Shown: positions 9,699 through 17,685, numbered from the stretch's first letter. The stretch is DNA of 57,612 nt from Bacilli bacterium (GCA_028706395.1 JAQWBL010000005.1:1-57612), one strand, 5' to 3'. The notes: generated from the letters alone by a model not told the origin. Numbers and translations: made by a program.

Positions 9699-9711
9699 CA
9701 ACGAGTGCTAA
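9685..9711. promoter_or_regulatory. perfect CIRCE operator (HrcA-binding site)
   Basis: TTAGCACTC, nine bases, GAGTGCTAA: a full match to the CIRCE consensus with no mismatch in either 9-base arm. HrcA bound here would cover the -35 box of the clpB promoter, so clpB should be heat-inducible by HrcA release. In Bacillus CIRCE normally controls dnaK and groE; its use for clpB is known in some Gram-positive bacteria. Confidence 0.96.
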
Positions 9712-9724
9712 AAGGTATAAAATT

Positions 9725-11203
9725 TTATTTTGTTTTGGTTTTAATATTTTTGCAATCAATTATACTACCATGTTCCGTTTTAACATTACTATAATCGATT
9801 CCTAATTTATTTAATTCAAAAGATACAACATCTTCAACAGTAATTGATTCCTTATTACTAAGGCCAAGTTCAAGTTGATATTTTTTATATATCCAGCTTT
9901 GTAAAATAGCATTAATATTTATTCGACAATCTTCTAATTCCTTAATTAATTGTTTTTCAACTTGTCGTTTTTGATTATAATCTAATAAAAAATAATCTTC
10001 TAAAATAAGTTTATATGTCAGTAAATAAGTATTCATTTCAGTCATATCCGGTTTAAAAATGGTTGATACATTATTATAATAATGATTAACACGATCAACT
10101 AAAATATCATAAGATAGAGAATTATAGATATACATTAACTTCCTTACATCTGTGTTAAGACAATTATTCGAAATGAAAATATGTTCAATTTTTTTAGACG
10201 GGATTTGCGATTTAACATATTTTTCATCATCATGAAAACTTTTGTTATAAGGAAGACCGTGTTCAATACAATAGCTCTGAGTATTTTTACTATCACTACT
10301 ATATAATTCATCAACATTACAGATAAAACTAATACCATTTAATATAAATGATTCGAAGGCAGTTCCACCTTTATTAATTAGTCTCGCATCAACAACTGAT
10401 ATGTAGTTTTCTAAATTTCCACCTTCAAAATTAGCAGTATTATTAATTCCTCTTTTTTCCATTTCAGCTTTGCATAAAATGCCATTATTTAAAACACTTG
10501 CAATTTTGAAAAAATCAAAACCAATACTATGAAAACATTTAAAATTACCCATTTCTGGTTTGGCCACACTAGTACTGTTCTCTTTCATTTTTAATTTATA
10601 AAGATCATTTATCTCTTTTGATAAACCAATTAATTTTTTTGACATATCTGTTCTTAAATATCTTTCATCTAAAAAACAATCATTATAACTATAAAAACGG
10701 TGACGATCTAAAGCATCCGCATCCTTTAAAATATTATATAATTTATAATATCTTTCTTTTTCTTTGACTTCATAATCTTCAATAAAACAATCGCGACGAC
10801 TATCATTAACAGAATGTCCATCAATGATTGCTTTTAAAATATTCAAATTCTCGTGATTTTTATATATCGGATTATTAATAACGCTTTCTATTCTATTCGC
10901 ACTACATAATCCATGAAGTGTATCTTCACAATCATTAATACGACCGACATCATGATATAGGGCTGCATCGGTTATAATTTGAAGATCAACAGGATCTAAA
11001 TTTTCATCTTTTGCAATAATGTAGGCAAACAAAAAAACTTTTTCTGAATGATATAAACCATGAATCTTACTGTTATATAAAGACCCAGTCTTTACCGAAG
11101 ACAAGGTCTTATTTATTTTTTCTATATCTTCTATAGTTAAATCAATATATTTGTTAACTATATTATAATCTGACTTGACGATTTCTTGAATTATAGTTGA
11201 CAT
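9725..11203 (-). CDS. HD-domain protein with an uncharacterised C-terminal half
   Basis: The N-terminal 200 residues look like an HD-family metal-dependent phosphohydrolase: HGLYHSEKV (about 49-57) supplies the first His, ALYHDVGR (about 91-98) the HD pair, and a later KDADALDRHR the final Asp. The C-terminal part, from about FHSIGFDFFKIASVLNNGI (about 224-242), has a pattern reminiscent of ADP-ribosyltransferase-like folds (His-Ser near a strand, then a helix ending in NGI, then GGTAFESFILNGISF); this is a by-eye impression only. No signal peptide or membrane segment. The start overlaps the upstream transglutaminase gene by 41 bases with an AGGAG site. Substrate and function unknown. Confidence 0.7.
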   Translation of the reverse strand: MSTIIQEIVKSDYNIVNKYIDLTIEDIEKINKTLSSVKTGSLYNSKIHGLYHSEKVFLFAYIIAKDENLDPVDLQIITDAALYHDVGRINDCEDTLHGLCSANRIESVINNPIYKNHENLNILKAIIDGHSVNDSRRDCFIEDYEVKEKERYYKLYNILKDADALDRHRFYSYNDCFLDERYLRTDMSKKLIGLSKEINDLYKLKMKENSTSVAKPEMGNFKCFHSIGFDFFKIASVLNNGILCKAEMEKRGINNTANFEGGNLENYISVVDARLINKGGTAFESFILNGISFICNVDELYSSDSKNTQSYCIEHGLPYNKSFHDDEKYVKSQIPSKKIEHIFISNNCLNTDVRKLMYIYNSLSYDILVDRVNHYYNNVSTIFKPDMTEMNTYLLTYKLILEDYFLLDYNQKRQVEKQLIKELEDCRININAILQSWIYKKYQLELGLSNKESITVEDVVSFELNKLGIDYSNVKTEHGSIIDCKNIKTKTK

Positions 11204-12395
11204 TTACTTTGGCACTCCTATTCTTTAATAATTCGATTGGATTAACAACATGGGTTTCATTTATTTCATCATAAGTTTTCATGAAATATTTAAATTCCCC
11301 AGGTTTTTCCCAAGTTGGTTCACAATAGTACCATTTACCATCGATTTTTACACTGGTAAGTGCGTGATTATAAGATGCAAAATATTTATTTTTTTTATCA
11401 GTTGCATAAACACTTGCAGTCTCAACATCCAACATACGAAGCATGAAATTCATTAAATTAACATATCCTTCGCAGTTAGCACGTTTTAGGACACCAGCAT
11501 TATAACTACTATGAATTATTGAAAACTTATTTCTAAGCGCTGGTGACATACCATTTTGTTCATGTTTTTCTTTTAAATACAATCTATCTCTTTCAATAAT
11601 ACCATCATTATCAAAAGAAGTATTCATTGTAACATATTTATAGACTTGTTTCACTTTACTAAAGTTACTTAATCGATTAAGCTTTTTAAGTCTAATTAAA
11701 GTCGAACACTTTTGATATAATTGATCAACCTTAATCGGATCTAATAATGCAAAATCAGCGAAACCCGTTTTTTCAGCAAACTTCAAATTAGTATACTTTA
11801 ATTTATATAAATTTGATAATACCGTTGAATTCTTAATAGAACCTTTAACAATATTATTATACATATTAATATCTAAAATATTGACCTTAGTTCTAAAAGT
11901 ATTAACAATGTACTTTTCTAAATCAAATGAGTTTTTAGCATTAGTCCCGTAAATAATAATTTCGTCTAAGTTTTTTAATTCATCCAATCCTGTAATATTA
12001 GTCAAATTAGGATTGTTAACAAGAACTAGCTTAGTTAAGTTTTTTAATTTAGAAACATCAATTTTATTAATATTGATATCATTAATAATTGATAATTCTT
12101 CTAAATTTTGAAGTTTTTCTATCTTAGTAAAATTCTTGATATGGTTTAATAATGGACTCATTTCCAAATCCATATAGGATGCAAAATCACTAGAATTCGC
12201 ACTTTTTATTACAATCTTTTTTAAATTAGGGAGTTTATCAATATCGTTTAAATTATCAGCATTAGTTATTTCTAATTCTTCTACTTTATCTAATTCTTCA
12301 TGCAAAAAGAATGTTAAATCTTTAATATTTTCATTGAAAATACGTTTATTTAACTTTTCTCTTATTGCTAAAGCAATAGAATAATTAATATTCAT
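11163..12395 (-). CDS. leucine-rich-repeat protein with a transglutaminase-like domain
   Basis: The first ~150 residues hold several short leucine-rich repeats (for example LPNLKKIVI, LQNLEELSI, LKNLTKLVL, LKNLDEIII, each about 22-24 residues). The C-terminal ~170 residues resemble a transglutaminase/cysteine-protease core: Cys in the ANCEGYVNLMNF stretch (about 309-320), His in SYNHALTSVKI (about 345-355) and an acidic residue in KWYYCEPTWE, giving a Cys-His-Asp/Glu type triad. There is no signal peptide, so it appears cytoplasmic, which is odd for an LRR protein of this type. It sits between a HAD nucleotidase and the HD-domain protein and overlaps the latter. Partner and substrate unknown. 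Confidence 0.8.
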   Translation of the reverse strand: MNINYSIALAIREKLNKRIFNENIKDLTFFLHEELDKVEELEITNADNLNDIDKLPNLKKIVIKSANSSDFASYMDLEMSPLLNHIKNFTKIEKLQNLEELSIINDININKIDVSKLKNLTKLVLVNNPNLTNITGLDELKNLDEIIIYGTNAKNSFDLEKYIVNTFRTKVNILDINMYNNIVKGSIKNSTVLSNLYKLKYTNLKFAEKTGFADFALLDPIKVDQLYQKCSTLIRLKKLNRLSNFSKVKQVYKYVTMNTSFDNDGIIERDRLYLKEKHEQNGMSPALRNKFSIIHSSYNAGVLKRANCEGYVNLMNFMLRMLDVETASVYATDKKNKYFASYNHALTSVKIDGKWYYCEPTWEKPGEFKYFMKTYDEINETHVVNPIELLKNRSAKVNVNYNSRNRQVRL

Positions 12396-12407
12396 AATAT
12401 CCCTCCT

Positions 12408-12917
12408 TTATTTAATAGTGTCTGAAAACATCTCAATTAATTGATCTAAACGATCAACCACAAGAAATCCTTTGCCATTTCTCTTAGTTGAAAAACGAAC
12501 AGCAATTCCATGCTCTGATTCCCACTCTCTTAAGTTACCAGCATAATCATCAACTAAAATTGAACCTTCAGTATGAACCATTTTAGTCTTCGATATAACT
12601 TTCGGAACTGGGATAACGGTTATATCCTTAAAATACTTTCTAATAAAATTAACTTTCTCAACTGCCTCATCTAATGAATTAATATGCGTTAATATCGCCA
12701 CATTAAACAATTTAGTATCAATAATTTTTTGAATACAACTTAAACTATCGTTTATTTCAGGAGTTGTAGACAACAAATAATTCCAATCCAATTCTGAAAA
12801 GAACTTTTGAACAGAAGGTCTATCTTCCAAATCTATTTTTTGTTCTTCCATTAATTTACTTGTAATTGTAATAGTATCTAAAATAACTCCATCAAAGTCA
12901 ATATATAAATTGATCAC
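12408..12917 (-). CDS. HAD-superfamily nucleotidase-like hydrolase
   Basis: The 169-residue protein begins with the HAD motif I DFDGVILDT (about residues 7-15; nucleophile Asp and general acid Asp), has motif II Thr in AILTHIN, a Lys in the SKTKMV region and motif III/IV in ILVDDYAGNLREWE. The size and the small helical cap fit 5'(3')-deoxyribonucleotidase-like enzymes (NT5C/YqfW type). It begins with GTG preceded by GAGGTGG. A TTGTAA-N16-TATAAT promoter-like sequence lies just upstream, after the rplT terminator, so it leads the three-gene transcript with the LRR-transglutaminase and HD proteins. True substrate unknown. Confidence 0.8.
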   Translation of the reverse strand: MINLYIDFDGVILDTITITSKLMEEQKIDLEDRPSVQKFFSELDWNYLLSTTPEINDSLSCIQKIIDTKLFNVAILTHINSLDEAVEKVNFIRKYFKDITVIPVPKVISKTKMVHTEGSILVDDYAGNLREWESEHGIAVRFSTKRNGKGFLVVDRLDQLIEMFSDTIK

Positions 12918-12965
12918 CAGACCACCTCTTGCATAATATTATAACATGGTTTTTAAAAATTACAA

Positions 12966-12995
12966 ATAAAAAAAATAATCATTGTTTTGATTATT
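12966..12995 (-). terminator. intrinsic terminator after rplT
   Basis: On the minus strand AATAATCA, a six-base loop and TGATTATT are followed by a T-run. It ends the infC-rpmI-rplT transcript. Confidence 0.75.
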
Positions 12996-13557
12996 TTAAT
13001 GCATCAATTAATTCAGCTTTTTTCATTGTAGAATAACCACTAATTGATTTAGCTTTAGCCATTTCACGTAGTTCAGCAACTGTTAATTTAGATAAGTCTT
13101 CATCAACAACTTTTTCTGCTTTCTTAGGTTCTTCTTTTTTAACTTCTTCCTTTTTAGTTTCAACTTTTTTAGTTTCAACTTTAGGTTCCGCTGTTACAAC
13201 TCCATTAAGGGCATCATTTGCTACCTTAACTAAATTTGCAAAATGATCTTTATTACTAATTGCAATTTCAGAAAGCATTTTACGGTTAACTGTAACTCCT
13301 GCTTTGCTTAGTCCGTTAATGAATCTTGAATAACTAATGTTGTTTTCACGACATGCAGCATTTATTCTGATAATCCATAACTTTCTAAATTCTCTTTTCT
13401 TTTGTTTTCTATCACGATATGCATAACTTAATGAATGCATAACTTGTTCTTTAGCAGTACGATATAAGCGATGTTTACTTCCGAAATATCCTTTAGCTAA
13501 TTTTAATACTTTTTTACGACGAGCACGATGAATCGTACCACCTTTAACTCTTGGCAT
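12991..13557 (-). CDS. rplT: ribosomal protein L20 with an added C-terminal domain
   Basis: The first ~117 residues are a standard L20 ([20 protein letters not shown] start, [15 protein letters not shown] and [16 protein letters not shown]), an early-assembly 23S rRNA-binding protein that also controls its own operon. Usual L20 is about 118 residues; here there are 188. The extra part is a Lys/Glu repeat linker with Lys-Lys-Val-Glu-Thr repeats (about 128-150) and a compact C-terminal stretch ([20 protein letters not shown] then [11 protein letters not shown]) that reads like a SAP or Rho N-terminal-type helix-extended-loop-helix nucleic-acid-binding fold. Last gene of infC-rpmI-rplT, with a GGAGGAAAATT site before ATG. 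Confidence 0.96.
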   Translation of the reverse strand: MPRVKGGTIHRARRKKVLKLAKGYFGSKHRLYRTAKEQVMHSLSYAYRDRKQKKREFRKLWIIRINAACRENNISYSRFINGLSKAGVTVNRKMLSEIAISNKDHFANLVKVANDALNGVVTAEPKVETKKVETKKEEVKKEEPKKAEKVVDEDLSKLTVAELREMAKAKSISGYSTMKKAELIDALK

Positions 13558-13575
13558 AATTTTCCTCCTTTAATA

Positions 13576-13767
13576 CTATTTAATTAAATCCTTAACTCTT
13601 TTGAAATCTGCTTTGCTTAATAATGATCCTGATCTAACTTCACGATTATAAGCTGCATTCTTTTTACCAGTTTTATGTCTTCCACCGGCTTTACCTATTT
13701 TAACTGTTCCACCTGGTCTTACTTTGGCTACTTTTGAAAGACCCTTATGTGTTTTCATCTTTGGCAT
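13576..13767 (-). CDS. rpmI: ribosomal protein L35
   Basis: The 63-residue basic protein begins MPKMKTHKGLSKVAKVRPGG and has the HKTGKKNAAYNREVR stretch typical of bacterial L35, a 50S subunit protein. Its length is normal. It lies between infC and rplT, 18 bases before the L20 start and 13 bases after the IF3 stop, the order found across Bacillota. It should be co-regulated with L20 through the leader upstream of infC. Confidence 0.98.
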   Translation of the reverse strand: MPKMKTHKGLSKVAKVRPGGTVKIGKAGGRHKTGKKNAAYNREVRSGSLLSKADFKRVKDLIK

Positions 13768-13780
13768 AATTTTCCTCCTA

Positions 13781-14308
13781 TTATTGTTTTTTTGGCATTA
13801 ACATCAACGATATGAAACGACCGTCGAGAGTTGGTTGCTGTTCAAGTTCACTAACTTCTGATAAGGCTTCAACAAATTTATTTAAAACTTCTCTACCTAA
13901 TTCAGGATGAGCCATTTCTCGTCCTTTAAAACGAATTGAAGCTTTAACTTTGTGACCCTTTTCCAAATATTTACTAGCATTACGCACTCTAGTATCAAAG
14001 TCATGTTTATCAATCGTAACTGATAAGCGATATTCCTTTAATTCTAAATTAGTTTCCCTTTGTTTTTTAAGATTTTCTTTGTTTTTCTTTTTAGTTTCGT
14101 ATTTAAACTTACTATAGTCCATAATCTTACACACTGGTGGCGTAGCATTTGGACTAATTAAAACAAGATCAAATCCTGCATAACTTGCTAAAGTTATAGC
14201 ATCCTTGATTGGTTTAATTCCCAATTGTTCTCCATTTGGACCAATAACCATTACTTCTCTTGCGCGTATTTGCTCATTAATAAACAAATCTTTTTCTTTA
14301 CTCGCGAT
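13781..14308 (-). CDS. infC: translation initiation factor IF-3, probable AUC start
   Basis: IF3 binds the 30S subunit and rejects non-canonical start codons and wrong initiator tRNA. The coding part is standard: DLFINEQIRAREVMVIG at the N-terminus, PPVCKIMDYSKFKYE and the C-terminal RHDF/GREMAHPELG region. The longest reading frame would begin at a GTG (14350), but this and the following ATG (14323) lie in a terminator hairpin and its T-run. The only good ribosome-binding site is GGAGGTG (14321..14315), eight bases before ATC at 14308, giving a 175-residue protein of normal length. A non-AUG start (AUU, AUC) is the hallmark of autoregulated infC genes. Confidence 0.93.
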   Translation of the reverse strand: MASKEKDLFINEQIRAREVMVIGPNGEQLGIKPIKDAITLASYAGFDLVLISPNATPPVCKIMDYSKFKYETKKKNKENLKKQRETNLELKEYRLSVTIDKHDFDTRVRNASKYLEKGHKVKASIRFKGREMAHPELGREVLNKFVEALSEVSELEQQPTLDGRFISLMLMPKKQ

Positions 14309-14322
14309 ATTTGACACCTCCA

Positions 14323-14349
14323 TAAAAAAATGGATAACACATTTATCCA
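14323..14349 (-). terminator. attenuator hairpin immediately before infC
   Basis: On the minus strand TGGATAA, loop ATGTG and TTATCCA are followed by seven Ts, directly before the IF3 ribosome-binding site. It looks like a leader terminator that must be bypassed for infC-rpmI-rplT expression, as in the L20-controlled infC operon of B. subtilis. Confidence 0.85.
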
Positions 14350-14447
14350 CTTAAACACAAAAATATTTTTAATATTCATGGCTTGTTACCCAAAACGATT
14401 AGTAATCGGGTGAGAAGTGGATCCTTCTGCTTTCCTTTTTCAATTTC
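14350..14447 (-). promoter_or_regulatory. 5' leader resembling the L20-type (infC operon) leader RNA
   Basis: About 100 transcribed bases lie between the promoter and the attenuator. They include CACTTCTCACCC and GGGTAACAAGCC segments able to pair through CCCGATT/GGGT-type helices; these are elements I associate with the Firmicutes L20 leader, where r-protein L20 binding favours the terminator. Assigned from position, sequence flavour and the adjoining attenuator. A covariance-model search for the L20 leader family would settle it. Confidence 0.7.
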
Positions 14448-14453
14448 TATTTG

Positions 14454-14482
14454 ATTATACATTTAAATTATATGCATGTCAA
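14454..14482 (-). promoter_or_regulatory. consensus promoter of infC-rpmI-rplT
   Basis: Perfect TTGACA (14482..14477), 17-base spacer and perfect TATAAT (14459..14454) on the minus strand. Predicted transcription start is near 14447, giving a leader of about 140 bases before the AUC start of infC. Confidence 0.95.
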
Positions 14483-14645
14483 CACTTTTGTTTCATATTT
14501 TAACAATTTAGTGTTTAATTAATTTTTCACATAATTATTGATAATAATCCTTGGCAATATAATATAGTAAAAAAACAAAGGTTATTGACACATCTTTTTA
14601 AGAAAGACATATAAATATAGTGAACAATAAAGGAGAGTGTTTAGC

Positions 14646-15008
14646 TTGAAACGAGATCGTAATTTTGGGATGGCACCATATCCAATATATCAAAGTGGAC
14701 CAGGTATGATGCCAATGGCACCTGGTATGATGCAACAAGCACCAGGAATGATGCAACAAGCACCAGGTATGATGCAACAAGCACCAGGTATGATGCAACA
14801 AGGACCAGGGATGACACCTAATTATAACCAACCGGGATCTGGGTGCGGAAATCAAATAAATTCTATTCAACAAGAAATAAACAATATTAATCGTCGCTTA
14901 GATAACATTGAACGCCGTTTAGGTGCTGGAACAGGAACAGGAACACAACCACCAACACAATTTAATAATACTAATGATTTTACTGATAGTAATTATCAAA
15001 TGATTTAA
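14646..15008 (+). CDS. Met/Gln/Pro/Gly-repeat protein, candidate spore coat or surface protein
   Basis: The product is about 120 residues. Its first half is low-complexity, with four tandem APGMMQQ-type heptads encoded by near-identical 21-base units (14718..14801). The second half is a short amphipathic helix (NSIQQEINNINRRLDNIERRLG) likely to form a coiled coil, then a Thr/Gly tail. I choose TTG at 14646 with AAGGAGAG upstream; the GTG at 14637 lies on that site. Repetitive Met/Gln/Pro proteins with a coiled-coil tail are common among spore coat or cell-surface proteins of spore formers. The upstream CACA-N15-CATATAAAT resembles a sigma-K or sigma-E promoter imperfectly; TTGACA is also present. 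Function unproven. Confidence 0.65.
   Translation: MKRDRNFGMAPYPIYQSGPGMMPMAPGMMQQAPGMMQQAPGMMQQAPGMMQQGPGMTPNYNQPGSGCGNQINSIQQEINNINRRLDNIERRLGAGTGTGTQPPTQFNNTNDFTDSNYQMI
14718..14801 (+). repeat. four tandem 21-base coding repeats
   Basis: Four consecutive copies of a 21-base unit (GCA-CCA-GGT-ATG-ATG-CAA-CAA with one or two third-position changes) encode the APGMMQQ heptads. Near-identity at the DNA level points to recent slippage or unequal exchange and possible length variation between strains. Confidence 0.9.
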
Positions 15009-15030
15009 GAAACAATATGTTTCTTTTTTT
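15007..15030 (+). terminator. intrinsic terminator after the Met/Gln repeat gene
   Basis: AAGAAACA, loop ATA and TGTTTCTT are followed by a T-run, overlapping the stop codon on the plus strand. Confidence 0.85.
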
Positions 15031-15049
15031 ATATAATTTATAATACAAA

Positions 15050-15079
15050 TAAAAAGGCATTGTTTTTCAATGCCTTTTA
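15050..15079 (-). terminator. intrinsic terminator after the DUF2207 gene
   Basis: On the minus strand AAAGGCATTG, five-base loop and CAATGCCTTT, followed by Ts, just beyond the stop of 15081..16994. Confidence 0.85.
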
Positions 15080-15080
15080 G

Positions 15081-16994
15081 TTAGAAGCGACCGCCGCCTC
15101 CGCCTCCGCCACCAAATCCTCCGCCACCAGAGAAGCCGCCACCAAAGCCACCTCCTGATGATGATCTTGATTCACTAATAGCCTTTGTTGATAATGCTGA
15201 TGATATAGCACTATTAACACCTTGACTAATTGAATAATTTAAACCATTCATAGCCCTTATATAACCAATATCAAACATGTAATCTCCTACTGTATAAGAG
15301 TTTTTCGGTAATTCATTAAATTTAACTTCCATATTTTTAGCAAGCTTTTTCGCACTTCCAAAAACTACCGCATAAACTAAATATTTTTCCCATAAATGAA
15401 TTTGTGGAAGATCACGACTTTCAAATTTACCAAAGTCTTTGATAAAGCGTCCCAATCCCATCCATTTTAAATATTGTTCTTGCCCGTCTTTTGTTCTTTT
15501 TTGAGAAGAGGCAAAATATATAATAGAAATTATTGATACCAGAATTACTAAAGCACTAATTAAAGGTATTGCTACATAGCCAAGTGTAAAGATCGTAAAT
15601 ATTAGTGTAAGAACTCCAAAAGCAATTCCTTTTGCTTTCGCACTATCCTTTTCTTCAAAAAAGTTCATGCTAGTCGCTTCAGTAATAGCTTCATCTTTCC
15701 ATATATTATAATTATCTAAAAATGATTCATATTCCTTTTTAGCATATTTATTTATTTCTCTAATCGTTACTTTTCCGTCAACTCCAATTACACTAAATAA
15801 TATATCGATAACTTTTTTTTCTGCTTCTGTTAAAGCATCATTTATATTATCCGGATTATAAATTAATTCATATTCATTCTTTTTAAGTTTAGAATATGTT
15901 ATATGTTTTCTATTTAATAAATCTAAAATGGTTGCTGAAAATTCTTTTGTTCCAATTCTTTTATTTATTAAATAGCCTACATTTGATGGCCCATATTTCG
16001 CTGGAAAATCCCTAAAATAATTAGTTTTAAATGTCCCTTCATATTCTTTATCATGTTTATGATAAAAATTATAAATAACATACCCAAAACCAATTAACCA
16101 CATAACTCTAACTACATCTAAAACAATACCTATTGTTTTTTTTCTTTTTTCTTCTAAAATGGCTTCTTCTCTAACTTTATTAGCCTCGTCAGCCCTTTTT
16201 CCTTCAACTGCTAAGATACTTTCTAAAGCATCAATATTTGTTGTCTTTGAAGATTTACTAATTACATCTTTATCAAAAGAAAAACGAATATCGATTGGTG
16301 TATTTCCACCTAAATCGCTAATTTTATAACTAATTTGATTTTTAGATATAATATCCGTTTCACCATTATATGGCCCGTGACCCCATACTCTTAAATCAGT
16401 TTCATTATTTGGAATATTAACAATCATTTCTAAATTATCAATATATTCAGATTGAGCATCTGAAAAAAGATTCCAATAGATCTCGGCAATATCATTATGA
16501 ACAATTCCTAAATTTTTAACAATATATTCAATGTAAAAACCTTTCTTATTATAATTACTAGAGTTAAATATTTGCATAATTAATCCATTATAAGTTTCAT
16601 CAGTAATATAATAACCAAAATCTCCTTTTACGGCATAAGGATTTAGAGTAAAGGTATCTCCTTCTTTATATATGTAATCAAAATCAACATCATTATCAAC
16701 ACTAATAGCTTTAATTGTTACTAATTCAATGCTACTACCATTATATATGTCACTACCTTTAAAAGACTCTAAACTTCCATCAAACCGCATGGCATTAGGA
16801 TTACGATAATCAATAATTCTTTCATAACCATTATATTCGCCTTCTAAAACAAACAATTCTTTAACATGTAAATCACCATTGCTTAAAACATTAGCTTCTA
16901 TATAGTAATTACTTATTCCATCATTACTTGCGAAAACACTAAACGGCAACAATATTGTTATAAAAAGTATAATTTTAAGCGCTTTTTTCATCAT
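15081..16994 (-). CDS. DUF2207 membrane protein with Gly-rich C-terminus
   Basis: The 637-residue protein has a signal peptide (to about residue 23, ending VFAS), an extracellular beta-rich DUF2207 domain (about 25-270), a membrane segment near 290-310, a cytoplasmic winged-helix-like region, a two-helix membrane hairpin (about 455-500), then a helical domain and a tail of almost pure Gly/Phe/Ser repeats (last ~25 residues). This is the classic partner of LemA proteins, and the lemA gene lies directly upstream. The pair is linked to membrane or envelope stress, but the molecular function is not established. A hairpin between the two genes may lower its expression relative to lemA. Confidence 0.88.
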   Translation of the reverse strand: MMKKALKIILFITILLPFSVFASNDGISNYYIEANVLSNGDLHVKELFVLEGEYNGYERIIDYRNPNAMRFDGSLESFKGSDIYNGSSIELVTIKAISVDNDVDFDYIYKEGDTFTLNPYAVKGDFGYYITDETYNGLIMQIFNSSNYNKKGFYIEYIVKNLGIVHNDIAEIYWNLFSDAQSEYIDNLEMIVNIPNNETDLRVWGHGPYNGETDIISKNQISYKISDLGGNTPIDIRFSFDKDVISKSSKTTNIDALESILAVEGKRADEANKVREEAILEEKRKKTIGIVLDVVRVMWLIGFGYVIYNFYHKHDKEYEGTFKTNYFRDFPAKYGPSNVGYLINKRIGTKEFSATILDLLNRKHITYSKLKKNEYELIYNPDNINDALTEAEKKVIDILFSVIGVDGKVTIREINKYAKKEYESFLDNYNIWKDEAITEATSMNFFEEKDSAKAKGIAFGVLTLIFTIFTLGYVAIPLISALVILVSIISIIYFASSQKRTKDGQEQYLKWMGLGRFIKDFGKFESRDLPQIHLWEKYLVYAVVFGSAKKLAKNMEVKFNELPKNSYTVGDYMFDIGYIRAMNGLNYSISQGVNSAISSALSTKAISESRSSSGGGFGGGFSGGGGFGGGGGGGGRF

Positions 16995-17008
16995 AAAATT
17001 CTCCTTTG

Positions 17009-17036
17009 TAAAAAAAGACTTACTATTGTAAGTCTA
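17009..17036 (-). terminator. terminator-like hairpin between lemA and the DUF2207 gene
   Basis: On the minus strand AGACTTAC, four-base loop and GTAAGTCT are followed by seven Ts, overlapping the lemA stop. As the downstream gene has no obvious promoter of its own, partial read-through is likely. Confidence 0.8.
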
Positions 17037-17594
17037 AAATTTAACTGTTGGTACTTCTCTATCTGCCGCATCGGCTTCGAAGAACTCTGCTGGTTTAAAA
17101 TTAAACATTCCTGCTACAATATTTGATGGGAACATTTCTAATTTATTTTTGTATCCTAAAACTGCATCATTGTAAAATTGTCTTGCATAAGAAATTTTAT
17201 CTTCAGTTTCTTTCAACTCAGCTTGTAATTGCATAAAATTAGTATTTGCTTTCAAATCTGGATAAGCTTCACTAAGTGCAAATAGTCGTCCTAATGCTTG
17301 AGTTATTTCTCCATTAGCTACCATTTCATCATGAGGTGTTGTTGCCCTTACGGCTTTATTACGAGCACTTATAACTGCATCAAGTGTTTCCTTTTCATGA
17401 CCTGCATATCCTTTTACTGTTTCAACAAGATTAGGAATCAAATCAGCACGTCTCTTAAGAGAAACCTCAATTTGTGACCATTGATCCTGAACCATATTTC
17501 TTAATTTTACCAAAATGTTGTATGTACTCATAATAAATAATAAAATAAGTACTACTATAACGCCTATAATTAACCAAATCATCCAACCTTCCAT
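17034..17594 (-). CDS. lemA: LemA family protein
   Basis: The 186-residue protein has an N-terminal membrane anchor (about 5-25) with the tail outside or inside depending on orientation, followed by the all-helical LemA domain. Signatures visible are NILVKLRNMVQDQWSQIEVSLKRR, DLIPNLVETVKGYAGHE and the C-terminal FNFKPAEFFEADAADREVPTVKF. Length and motifs are normal. It precedes the DUF2207 membrane protein, the usual pairing. A TATAAT sequence lies about 40 bases before the start, and an AGGAGGATT site precedes the ATG. Biochemical role unknown. Confidence 0.95.
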   Translation of the reverse strand: MEGWMIWLIIGVIVVLILLFIMSTYNILVKLRNMVQDQWSQIEVSLKRRADLIPNLVETVKGYAGHEKETLDAVISARNKAVRATTPHDEMVANGEITQALGRLFALSEAYPDLKANTNFMQLQAELKETEDKISYARQFYNDAVLGYKNKLEMFPSNIVAGMFNFKPAEFFEADAADREVPTVKF

Positions 17595-17655
17595 AATAAT
17601 CCTCCTATCATTATATTTACATTATATAACATTTTTATTTAAAAAGAAATATTAT

Positions 17656-17685
17656 TGTATATTTTTTATTAAAATTTACATATTA
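17656..17685 (+). promoter_or_regulatory. sigma-G-type promoter of sspI
   Basis: TGTATA (17656..17661), 17-base spacer and CATATTA (17679..17685), close to the forespore sigma-G consensus (TGAATA and CATANTA), 19 bases before the sspI ATG. There is no sigma-A box at a suitable place. Confidence 0.75.

Noticed and set aside
9970-11203. Reading the C-terminal half of the HD protein as a confirmed ADP-ribosyltransferase
   Set aside because: The resemblance is a by-eye pattern with no conserved catalytic Glu/Arg signature that I can point to, so it is left as a suggestion.
14598-14873. Minus-strand frame of 91 codons rich in His/Trp/Cys
   Set aside because: It is the antisense of the tandem 21-base repeats of the plus-strand gene and has no initiation site.
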